Positions 1 through 7,739 of a stretch of DNA of 32,580 nt are shown here, piece by piece; the first letter of the stretch is position 1; each line of letters begins with the position of its first letter. This DNA comes from Mucilaginibacter sp. (lineage in GTDB: Bacteria > Bacteroidota > Bacteroidia > Sphingobacteriales > Sphingobacteriaceae), in assembly GCA_028287865.1 (NCBI GenBank), contig JAQBOU010000226.1:1-32580 (forward strand). The letters run 5' to 3'. Both the position numbers and the translations under genes were made by a program. The notes under the pieces are model-generated. The model ran no database searches, had not been told where the DNA came from, and worked only from the letters and a program-made list of their open reading frames with translations.

Positions 1-272
1 CCCTTGTTAATGATGCGGTGTTTGGTTTTTTTAGATACATGAATGGATTGACCCGGCTGGACTGTTTTTGTTTCTCCTTCTATTTCAAACGTAGCTATCC
101 CCGATAAAATATAAAATACCTGTTGTGCATGCTCATGATAATGAAATTGTTCGCTGGTTGCAGGCGGCATGCGTTCCTGTATTACGCTCAGGCTATCCGT
201 ACGTAACAAATGCCAGCCATCACAATTTTCACCCCAATTGTAATGTTCAGCATTATCAGTTGATGTTATCAT
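1..272 (-). CDS. Cupin-domain protein, truncated by window start
   Basis: Reverse strand from ATG at 272 reads MITSTDNAEHYNWGENCDGWHLLRTDSLSVIQERMPPATSEQFHYHEHAQQVFYILSGIATFEIEGETKTVQPGQSIHVSKKTKHRIINK..., with cupin motif HYHEHAQQVFYILSG and PGQSIHV. Absent from the ORF track because it runs off the window. Confidence 0.85.
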   Translation of the reverse strand, partial: MITSTDNAEHYNWGENCDGWHLLRTDSLSVIQERMPPATSEQFHYHEHAQQVFYILSGIATFEIEGETKTVQPGQSIHVSKKTKHRIINK

Positions 273-416
273 TAAATCAGATATTATTTATTTTAATGTG
301 TCTGCCCTAATGGAGAATGTGTACTGATGTGAAGATCAATAAGGGAACAAAGTGAACGACCTTAAATAAAAATCAACTTTAAGAATATAAAGGGCTTGCT
401 TTTGGCAGGTTCTTTT

Positions 417-1226
417 TTATTGTTTTTTACCGTTCTCCACGCTTTTTATCTCCTCTTTACGGTCTTTCCTGAAGTCGAAATTTTTAAAATCGGTTGTTTG
501 CGGAATATCCATTGTGTAGCTGTTCAGGGTATCAACCTCAATGGTAATATCGTCGGCAATCAAATCTATCATATGACCACCGGCCTCTTTGCTATCAGAT
601 AGAAAATGGAAATGATACCCGCTGATGTGGGCTCCTTCCACAAAAGCAGGTAATTTATAACCAACAAAGTCGCCGCTGATGTTGTGAAATTCAAAAAAAT
701 GCTGCCTGTCAAGCATTGCTGCAAGCGGTAGGTAAGGTTTTTGCTGTACCGGTGGGAATGCCCTTGTTTTTACATAATTAAAACGGCCACTGATGTGAAT
801 GGCGTAAATTCCGTTTTGATTATCGAGCACGCTATCCAGGTACTTAAAAAGAGTTGTTTTGTTCATTACTCTGCCGGGCTTCAATGTTTTATCAGCATGA
901 AAAAAACAAACCACTGCATAGGCAGTTTTGCCGGTATCGCTCATTGGGGTGGTCTTCCCCGTAAACTGGGTCTGGTACATTTTGCCATTCAGTATAATCA
1001 GTTCGCCATCCAGTTTTGCCGGTGCACCCAAACCAAAGTCGCCATGCTGCAAAAGTTTTTTATACGGATAAAAAGCATCATACAAGCCACCTATAAAACC
1101 GGCGGCATAACCGGCGCTAAATAAATTGTCGTTAACGTCCTTTGCTTTGGTCTGGGCATTTGCTTTAAATCCGGCAGTGTAAATAAATAGTATAGTTATA
1201 TAAAAATATCGGGTTATTGTGTTCAT
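417..1226 (-). CDS. Alpha-acetolactate decarboxylase with N-terminal signal peptide
   Basis: Family motifs GDFGLGAPAKLDGELIILNGKMYQ and GYHFHFLSDSKEAGGHMIDL (metal-binding His). Hydrophobic N-terminus ending in ANAQ. Confidence 0.9.
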   Translation of the reverse strand: MNTITRYFYITILFIYTAGFKANAQTKAKDVNDNLFSAGYAAGFIGGLYDAFYPYKKLLQHGDFGLGAPAKLDGELIILNGKMYQTQFTGKTTPMSDTGKTAYAVVCFFHADKTLKPGRVMNKTTLFKYLDSVLDNQNGIYAIHISGRFNYVKTRAFPPVQQKPYLPLAAMLDRQHFFEFHNISGDFVGYKLPAFVEGAHISGYHFHFLSDSKEAGGHMIDLIADDITIEVDTLNSYTMDIPQTTDFKNFDFRKDRKEEIKSVENGKKQ

Positions 1227-1288
1227 GTTAAGGTTGATTGAGCGGCAAAGTTTTACTTTCCTTTTACCATGATGTTAAAGTAGTAAAT

Positions 1289-1296
1289 TAACTTTG
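1289..1296 (+). promoter_or_regulatory. Putative Bacteroidota -7 box (TAACTTTG) upstream of the DsbA-family gene
   Basis: Exact match to TAnnTTTG 20 nt upstream of the ATG at 1316; no convincing -33 box. Confidence 0.4.
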
Positions 1297-1315
1297 TTTT
1301 ATTAAAGATATAATT

Positions 1316-2020
1316 ATGAAAGTTGAAATATGGTCGGACGTGATGTGCCCGTTTTGTTACATCGGCAAGCGCAGATTTGAAAATGCTTTACAAAATTTTG
1401 AACACAAAGACGACGTAGAAATCGAATGGAAGAGTTTTCAGCTTAATCCTGACCTGGAAACTGATCCCTCCATTAATATAGATCAATACCTTGCTGATAA
1501 AAAAGGCTGGACATTGGATTATGCAAAAGAGTTGAATGCCAATGTTACCCAAATGGCAGCAGAAGTTGGTTTAACCTATAATTTTGACAAAGCCATAGTA
1601 GCCAATAGCTTTAACGCGCACAGGTTTACGCATCTGGCTAAAAAGCACGGGCAGGGAGTGGCTGCCGAAGAACAATTGTTTAAGGCCTACTTTACTGAGG
1701 GAAAAAACATCGATGATCAGGATACACTGATCGAACTGGGGGAAGAAATAGGATTGGCTCCGGCGGAAACCCGGCAAGTACTGGCAAGCAACGCTTACGC
1801 GGATGACGTAAAACATGATGTTGCCGAAGCTCAGTATTTAGGCATTCATGGTGTGCCTTTTTTTGTAATGAACGGTAAATATGCGGTGTCTGGTGCGCAG
1901 GCAGTCCCGGTTTTTGAGCAAACTTTACAAAAGGCTTTTGACGAATGGCAAAAGGAAAATTCAAAACCAAAGCTTGAAATTATTGAAGGTGAATCGTGCC
2001 GCCCTGAGGGGAACTGCTGA
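1316..2020 (+). CDS. DsbA family oxidoreductase (FrnE-like)
   Basis: MKVEIWSDVMCPFCYIGKRRFE with CPFC redox motif; C-terminal GVPFFVMNGKYAVSGAQ cis-Pro region. Confidence 0.9.
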   Translation: MKVEIWSDVMCPFCYIGKRRFENALQNFEHKDDVEIEWKSFQLNPDLETDPSINIDQYLADKKGWTLDYAKELNANVTQMAAEVGLTYNFDKAIVANSFNAHRFTHLAKKHGQGVAAEEQLFKAYFTEGKNIDDQDTLIELGEEIGLAPAETRQVLASNAYADDVKHDVAEAQYLGIHGVPFFVMNGKYAVSGAQAVPVFEQTLQKAFDEWQKENSKPKLEIIEGESCRPEGNC

Positions 2021-2062
2021 TTTTATTTAATCCACCGGAACACAGCTGCAGACTACGCTATC

Positions 2063-2093
2063 TTTGATAATTGACTAAAATTATATAGTTTTG
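2063..2093 (+). promoter_or_regulatory. Putative promoter TTTG-N19-TAGTTTTG for the MFS gene
   Basis: TTTG at 2063-2066 and TAGTTTTG at 2086-2093 fit the Bacteroidota -33/-7 consensus. Confidence 0.55.
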
Positions 2094-2127
2094 TTAAACT
2101 TGGTGTATTTGTTACACTAAGTTTAAC
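2093..2127. promoter_or_regulatory. 15-bp-arm inverted repeat, candidate operator
   Basis: GTTAAACTTGGTGTA-TTTGT-TACACTAAGTTTAAC; 14/15 Watson-Crick plus one G/T; begins at the last base of the -7 box. Confidence 0.6.
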
Positions 2128-2141
2128 AACTTAAAGCATAC

Positions 2142-3314
2142 ATGGATACTGCCCTCCGGCCAATTACTATTCATAAAACTACTCTGCGGATTGCCGTTGG
2201 GGTTTTATTTTTTATGGCGGGATTATGTTTTGCCAGCTGGGCATCGCGGATAGCAACCGTTCAGCAAACAATGGGGCTTTCGGATGCCGCTTTAGGCGCT
2301 GTACTGTTTTCATTGCCGGTTGGGCTAATGTGCTCGCTACCCTTTTCCGGTTGGATGATCACCAAAATTGGGAGTAAAAGATTACTGCTTTCAGCCATAT
2401 TGGTATACGGCATTGCGCTGGTAAGTTTAGGCCTGGCACAAAATACTTTTCAATTGGTGATTTGCCTGGTATGTTACGGGTTTGCCAGCAATGCCGTCAA
2501 TATTTCGGTAAATACTCAGGCTGTTGCTGCCGAACGTCTTCATGAAAAACCTATAATGGCTTCTTTTCATGGTTTATGGAGCCTCGCCGGTTTTACCGGT
2601 GCAGGTATTGGTACCTTCATGATCGGCAGGCAAATTGATCCTTTTCATCATTTCCTGGTTATTTTAGGCGTACTCATTATTGGAGTTATTCTTGCATCCA
2701 GGTATTTACATAATGATTACGGAGTTGACAAGAATAAAGCCCCATCTTCGATGTCACTTCGTGAAAGATTAAGCCTGATCATCCCTTTATTAACCCTGGG
2801 CAGTATTGCTTTTTGCTCTATGATTTGTGAAGGTGCCATGTTCGACTGGAGCGTTATCTATTTTAAAAAAGTTGTAACAGTCCCTATTGCATTACAGGGA
2901 GCGGGTTTTACCGCTTTTATGTTCACTATGGCCGGCGGTCGTTTTATTGCCGACTGGTTTGCCCATCGTTTTGGCTTAAAACGCACGTTGCAGGTTAGCG
3001 GAACTTTAACAGTAACAGGTTTGCTTACAGCGGTTATTTTGCCATATTTTTACACTGCTATGGCTGGCTTTCTGCTGGTAGGGGCAGGGGTGTCGTCAGT
3101 GGTGCCTATGGTTTATAGCGCTGCCGGTAGATCAAAAACAATGTCGCCGGGTGTGGCACTAGCGGCGGTATCCACAATTGGTTTTGTTGGGTTTTTAATC
3201 GGGCCACCGGTTATCGGTTTTATAGCCGGGCTTGCAACCTTAAGGGCATCGTTTGTATTTATAGCCCTGATGGGAACCAGCGTAATCGTTTTATCAACCA
3301 GGGCCAAACTTTAA
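2142..3314 (+). CDS. MFS transporter
   Basis: 390 aa, ~12 hydrophobic segments, MFS motif A-like (SGWMITKIGSKRLL); resembles YbjJ/FucP-type MFS permeases. Confidence 0.88.
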   Translation: MDTALRPITIHKTTLRIAVGVLFFMAGLCFASWASRIATVQQTMGLSDAALGAVLFSLPVGLMCSLPFSGWMITKIGSKRLLLSAILVYGIALVSLGLAQNTFQLVICLVCYGFASNAVNISVNTQAVAAERLHEKPIMASFHGLWSLAGFTGAGIGTFMIGRQIDPFHHFLVILGVLIIGVILASRYLHNDYGVDKNKAPSSMSLRERLSLIIPLLTLGSIAFCSMICEGAMFDWSVIYFKKVVTVPIALQGAGFTAFMFTMAGGRFIADWFAHRFGLKRTLQVSGTLTVTGLLTAVILPYFYTAMAGFLLVGAGVSSVVPMVYSAAGRSKTMSPGVALAAVSTIGFVGFLIGPPVIGFIAGLATLRASFVFIALMGTSVIVLSTRAKL

Positions 3315-3593
3315 TTACGCTTTAGTCAGATCTTCATTACCGGGATTAAGAATATACTCAAAATTTTCATGCCCGTTATGGAAAATAAATTTCAGTCTTT
3401 CTTTAGCGACAGTTATATCTAATGACATGGTGGCAATTACCTCGGGCAGGTTATCCCTTATCAATTTTAAATCGGTAACCTGCGGCATTTCAATATAAAT
3501 ATCATTTTCCAGTGCCTCAATTTTCCAATTTGGCAGGTTGGCATTCTTTAAATTCTCAAGCCATTTTTGTTGATAAGCATTCATAATTATCAA
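3315..3593 (-). CDS. Hypothetical protein, 92 aa
   Basis: Complete ORF MIIMNAYQQKWLENLKNANLPNWKIEALENDIYIEMPQ...; an in-frame alternative start (MNAYQQ) lies at 3584. Confidence 0.6.
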   Translation of the reverse strand: MIIMNAYQQKWLENLKNANLPNWKIEALENDIYIEMPQVTDLKLIRDNLPEVIATMSLDITVAKERLKFIFHNGHENFEYILNPGNEDLTKA

Positions 3594-3677
3594 TATTGAT
3601 CAATTATTAAAGCAATCAGCCTATAAAAAGTTTTAGATGAGAATTATTTGATTATGGACGTATAATGAATATTGACT

Positions 3678-3779
3678 TTAGTGCATTAATTTATGCAGAA
3701 AATTGCGCAGATAGGATATCCCTTCCAGGAAAACAGCAAGAAGGCCGATCAAAATAGTATATTGTTCGAAGGAGTTCAT
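3678..3779 (-). CDS. Possible 33-aa single-TM small protein
   Basis: Reverse strand ATG 3779 to TAA 3678: MNSFEQYTILIGLLAVFLEGISYLRNFLHKLMH*. Downstream of and same strand as the cryptochrome gene; below the ORF-track length cutoff. Confidence 0.35.
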   Translation of the reverse strand: MNSFEQYTILIGLLAVFLEGISYLRNFLHKLMH

Positions 3780-3832
3780 ATATAAGTATATGACGTTTAA
3801 ATTTTGAAAAAGTTACTAACCTGCTTATGTTG

Positions 3833-5161
3833 TTACAATACTTCTGAAAGATCCTCATAATCAATGTCTTTTAACGGTAACCATGTATCAATAAAACTGC
3901 TTTTTGTTTCCAGTTCATTTGCAGATTTGACCGCAATGGTATACCGGCTTTCCCTGGCATCATTAACGCCGGCTATAAAGGCCCAGTTACCCCAGTTACT
4001 TGCCGGCGAATAATCTATCAGCTTCTCTTCGAAATATGCAGCCCCTTTGGTCCAGTCTACCTTAAGGTCATTTACTAAAAAGCTTGCGACAACCTGCCTG
4101 CCGTAATTGTTAATATAACCGGTAGCATTTAACTCATGCATAAATGCATCAATAAGCGGGAACCCGGTTTTGCCGTTTTTCCAGCTTTCAAAAAGCTCGT
4201 CGTGGCTATCCGCATCAAGGGGAATCCCGCCTTTGCTAATTTTATTTGAAATGAATTTCTGACCATGCTTTTTAAACATGAACCTGAAGTAATCACGCCA
4301 TAACAAATTTAATGTTAGTAAATTGATTTGTTGTGTATTAGCTGAATGCTGATGTTTAACGGCCTCCCAATAAACTTGTCTTAACGATATACACCCTAAA
4401 GCAATCCACGGAGACAGTTTTGATAAATGATCTGTAGCTGATGGATGCCTGGCGTTTTTATTTGAATTTGGCTGGTAATTATTTAAAAAAAACTGTTCCA
4501 GTTGATTCAAAGCTGCAGTTTCCCCTCCAATAAATGCAGTATCTGAACGGGGGTCATCAACAGCTTCGTCTAAACCAAGCGACCTGAGTGTTGGCAATTC
4601 CCCGGAATCAGTAATTTGTGGAGTGCTAATAAGCTCCGGCGCTCCCAAACAGGGGCGCACATCGCTATCCCGCTCCACCTTCTTTTTAAAAACAGCAAAA
4701 CTATCAGGAATATCTTTAATGGGGAAAGGAAGATCTTCTTTATGGTATAGGGTATGGCCTATAAAATGTTTTAAATTCAATTTTATCTTCCATAAGGAGG
4801 CTTCAACCTGTTCCGAAATATCAGTCTCTTCATGGGCTACCTCACGGTGGTGATATACCTCATTTACATCATACTGTTCGGCCAACCCCGGCAATATTTC
4901 GGCCGGATTGCCGGTCTGAATAATTAAATCGGCACCTAATTTGCGAAGGTTAGCCCGCAGATCAGCAACCGATTCAATAAGAAAACGGGCGCGTAAACTC
5001 CCCGTTTTAGCATTGCCTGAAGGGTTTTTTTGAAAATAATAAGGATCAAAACAATAAACAGGTAATATTTTATCAGCTTTACGCACCGCTTCCAACAAAA
5101 TCTCGTTGTCACGAACTCGTAAATCATTTCTAAACCAAACCAATATCGTTTTTTCACTCAT
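3833..5161 (-). CDS. Cryptochrome/photolyase family protein, DASH type
   Basis: MSEKTILVWFRNDLRVRDNEIL...; FAD-binding region motifs LNLLWRDYFRFMFKKHG, NNYGRQVVASFLVNDLKVDWTKGAAYFEEKLIDYSPASNWGNWAFIAGV. Start at 5161 preferred to the track's 5197. Confidence 0.92.
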   Translation of the reverse strand: MSEKTILVWFRNDLRVRDNEILLEAVRKADKILPVYCFDPYYFQKNPSGNAKTGSLRARFLIESVADLRANLRKLGADLIIQTGNPAEILPGLAEQYDVNEVYHHREVAHEETDISEQVEASLWKIKLNLKHFIGHTLYHKEDLPFPIKDIPDSFAVFKKKVERDSDVRPCLGAPELISTPQITDSGELPTLRSLGLDEAVDDPRSDTAFIGGETAALNQLEQFFLNNYQPNSNKNARHPSATDHLSKLSPWIALGCISLRQVYWEAVKHQHSANTQQINLLTLNLLWRDYFRFMFKKHGQKFISNKISKGGIPLDADSHDELFESWKNGKTGFPLIDAFMHELNATGYINNYGRQVVASFLVNDLKVDWTKGAAYFEEKLIDYSPASNWGNWAFIAGVNDARESRYTIAVKSANELETKSSFIDTWLPLKDIDYEDLSEVL

Positions 5162-5421
5162 AGTTAAACAGGGGATTAACTGAATTGCAGTATGCAAATT
5201 TGCAATTTATTTACCTTTTTATCTGCATTTGTAGCTAATATTTGACACCGGGCCAACATTTTGCTTGTAAGAGCTCAATTCTTTTAGGAAATTATCTGTT
5301 AAGCAGTTAAAAAACGTCAACGTCTCAACTTAAGTAATATCCCCCAAAAACAATCGTTAATTAATATTAGCTGTAATTAATTGGTTATAGTGTTATACTT
5401 GTTTAATCAAAACGTTCTACT

Positions 5422-6084
5422 ATGGCAACTATCGAAAGCATACATACGGCATATATTGATTTTGTGCTAACAGAGGGCGAACAGCCAAAATCCGTCTATA
5501 TTTTCGCGAAGAAGAACAAAATGCCGGAAGAAGAATTTTACCGTTTTTTTAGTTCATTTGATGGCCTTGAGCAAAATATATGGACGGCTTTTGCGCTAAA
5601 GACCATTGGGGAAATAAAAACACAAGAAGTTTGGAGCCAATACAGCAGCCGTGAAAAAGCCTTATCCTTCTTTTACAGTTTTTTTGAACTGTTGAAAAGC
5701 AGCCGCAGCTTTGTGGTTTACAGCATTAAAAAACAGCTTAAAACCTTTACAACCCCCAAAATATTTGTTGGTATAAAAGACGTTTTCGAAAACTTTTGCA
5801 ACGATCTGATTGTTGAAGGCATAGAATCGGATGAATTATCGGAGCGAAAGTTTTTTACCAACAGGTATAAAGATGCGCTTTGGGTACAACTTGTTTTTAT
5901 ACTCAATTTTTGGATAAACGATAATTCTGCAGGGTTCGAGAAAACAGATGAGGCTGTTGAAAGGGGTATTAATGTTACTTTTGATCTTTTCCAGCGTTCG
6001 CCTATTGAACACCTGGTTGCGTACGGCAGATTTTTAACTAAAAATAGCAGAATTAAAGAGAAAATAAGTTTTGGAAATAACTAA
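5422..6084 (+). CDS. TetR/AcrR-like transcriptional regulator
   Basis: 220 aa all-alpha protein, N-terminal HTH-like segment (PKSVYIFAKKNKMPEEEFYRFFSSFDGLEQNIW) like Bacteroidota TetR-type proteins. Confidence 0.6.
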   Translation: MATIESIHTAYIDFVLTEGEQPKSVYIFAKKNKMPEEEFYRFFSSFDGLEQNIWTAFALKTIGEIKTQEVWSQYSSREKALSFFYSFFELLKSSRSFVVYSIKKQLKTFTTPKIFVGIKDVFENFCNDLIVEGIESDELSERKFFTNRYKDALWVQLVFILNFWINDNSAGFEKTDEAVERGINVTFDLFQRSPIEHLVAYGRFLTKNSRIKEKISFGNN

Positions 6085-6745
6085 TAATTTTGCTGCCATT
6101 TTTGATATGGACGGCACCCTTATAGATAACACGCCGTATCATTTTAAATCGTGGCAGGCCCTTTTAAAAAAATATGGCAAAGGGCAACTTAGCAAAGAAA
6201 CCTATTATAACGAAATAAGCGGTGTGCCGGTAATGGAAACCATCAGGCGGATTTTTGGGAGCGACCACGATGAAACTGGTTTGAAAGCGCTTTTGAATGA
6301 AAAAGAGGAATTTTATCGTGAATCATACGCACCCTTTTTAGCACCAATTAACGGGCTTGAAAACTTTTTAACCGAGTTAAAAGATGTCGGCGTAAAAATG
6401 GCAATGGCGACATCGGCGACAGTGCAGGACATTGATTTCATTCTGAATAAAATACCGATCAGGGATGATTTTAATCAGATCATTAACTCAACAATGGTTA
6501 ATAAGCCCAAGCCCGATCCGCAAATATTTTTGAAGGCGGCCGAGAAATTAAATATGCCGCCGGCAAAATGCGTTGTATTTGAAGATTCACTAGCCGGGAT
6601 TAAAGCTGCAAACAGCGCCGGTATGAAAGTTATAGGAATAACAACCGGCCATACTGCCGCCGAATTACATCCGGTTGACCTGATAATAGCGGATTATTCT
6701 GAATTAAATGTGCATAAACTTGCCGCACTATTTGAAAACCATTAG
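6071..6745 (+). CDS. HAD family phosphatase (beta-phosphoglucomutase-like)
   Basis: FDMDGTLIDNTPYH (motif I), MAMATSATVQ (motif II), KPKPDPQIFLKAAEKL...VVFEDSLAGIKAANSAGM. TTG start overlaps the upstream ORF by 14 nt. Confidence 0.9.
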   Translation: MEITNNFAAIFDMDGTLIDNTPYHFKSWQALLKKYGKGQLSKETYYNEISGVPVMETIRRIFGSDHDETGLKALLNEKEEFYRESYAPFLAPINGLENFLTELKDVGVKMAMATSATVQDIDFILNKIPIRDDFNQIINSTMVNKPKPDPQIFLKAAEKLNMPPAKCVVFEDSLAGIKAANSAGMKVIGITTGHTAAELHPVDLIIADYSELNVHKLAALFENH

Positions 6746-6765
6746 TATAGATAGGTAAGCAAAAT

Positions 6766-7545
6766 TTATCTGGCAGCTATTATTTTATTGGTCAAATTAA
6801 CAAAGTCATCCACATTTAATCTTTCGGCCCGCAGGTCAAGCAAGGGCTCCTCTGTCATTTTCTCCTTGTTAATTAATGATGACAACGCATTCCGGAGTGT
6901 TTTACGCCGCTGATTGAATCCCGCCTTTACCACCTGCCAAAAAAGCTTCTCATCACAATTTAATTGTTTTACCTGGTTGCGGGTTAAACGGATCACTGCC
7001 GATAATACTTTAGGTGGCGGATTAAATACACCAGCTTTTACAGTAAATAAATATTCTAACTTGTAGTAAGCCTGTAAAAATACGCTGAGTATACCATATT
7101 CCTTGCTGCCGGGTTTTGCGGTACAGCGCTCGGCCACTTCTTTTTGAAACATCCCCACTACTTCAACCACCTGCTCCCGGTTATCAAGCACCTTAAAAAG
7201 TATTTGCGATGATATGTTGTACGGAAAGTTGCCTATGATAGCCAATGGCCCCGTAAAAAACGCGGCAAAATCCATCTCCAAAAAATCGGCATTAATAAGA
7301 CGTTTGCCTAATTGGGGATATTTCTTTTGAAGGTATTGATATGATTCAGTATCGATATCAATCAACGAAACTTCGTATTCGGTTTTTTGTAGTAAAAAAT
7401 CGGAAAGGATACCCATGCCCGGCCCTACTTCAAGCACTTGTTTATAAGCGTTTTCCGCGCGCAGGCTTTCTACAATTTTAGCAGCAATATTTTTATCAGT
7501 AAGAAAATGCTGACCCAAATGCTTTTTTGCTCTTACCAATGTCAT
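6766..7545 (-). CDS. rsmA: 16S rRNA (adenine1518/1519-N6) dimethyltransferase RsmA/KsgA
   Basis: KKHLGQHFLTDKNIAAKIV, LEVGPGMGILS, IIGNFPYNISSQILFKVL, FNPPPKVLSAVIRL. Confidence 0.95.
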   Translation of the reverse strand: MTLVRAKKHLGQHFLTDKNIAAKIVESLRAENAYKQVLEVGPGMGILSDFLLQKTEYEVSLIDIDTESYQYLQKKYPQLGKRLINADFLEMDFAAFFTGPLAIIGNFPYNISSQILFKVLDNREQVVEVVGMFQKEVAERCTAKPGSKEYGILSVFLQAYYKLEYLFTVKAGVFNPPPKVLSAVIRLTRNQVKQLNCDEKLFWQVVKAGFNQRRKTLRNALSSLINKEKMTEEPLLDLRAERLNVDDFVNLTNKIIAAR

Positions 7546-7628
7546 TATTAATCAAATATTTGAGCAAATTAAGGCATATTTGTGCTTTAATCAGGAACTA
7601 TAAGCTTAAAATCTTTTTATTTGCATTG

Positions 7629-7679
7629 AAGTTGTTAAATGTTGACAGCTTAAAAGGTTGAAATGTTGTAAGGTTTGAC
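7629..7679. repeat. Low-complexity intergenic repeat (GTTGTTAAATGTTGA / GGTTGAAATGTTG type)
   Basis: AAGTTGTTAAATGTTGACAGCTTAAAAGGTTGAAATGTTGTAAGGTTTGAC: iterated degenerate (A)nGTTG/TGTTG units. Confidence 0.4.
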
Positions 7680-7701
7680 ATTAACGATCAGGTAACTATA
7701 G

Positions 7702-7722
7702 CCGGTAAATTATATTAACCGG
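7702..7722. promoter_or_regulatory. 21-bp near-palindrome upstream of pdxA
   Basis: CCGGTAAATTATATTAACCGG; CCGGT/ACCGG ends, 17 nt upstream of the ATG at 7740. Confidence 0.4.
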
Positions 7723-7739
7723 TATAATTATAATAAATC

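Noticed and set aside
125-310. ORF-track + strand 61 aa
   Set aside because: Antisense to a well-supported truncated cupin gene on the minus strand.
389-415. Hairpin AAAGGGCTTGC-TTTTG-GCAGGTTCTTT followed by T-run
   Set aside because: Pairs well only as + strand RNA with three G-U pairs, but neighbouring genes are on the minus strand; no supported + transcript ends here.
741-1124. ORF-track + strand 127 aa
   Set aside because: Lies antisense within acetolactate decarboxylase; no recognisable domain.
5350-5385. TTAATTA-N10-TAATTAA inverted repeat upstream of the TetR-like gene
   Set aside because: Purely AT arms in AT-rich DNA; too likely by chance without conservation data.
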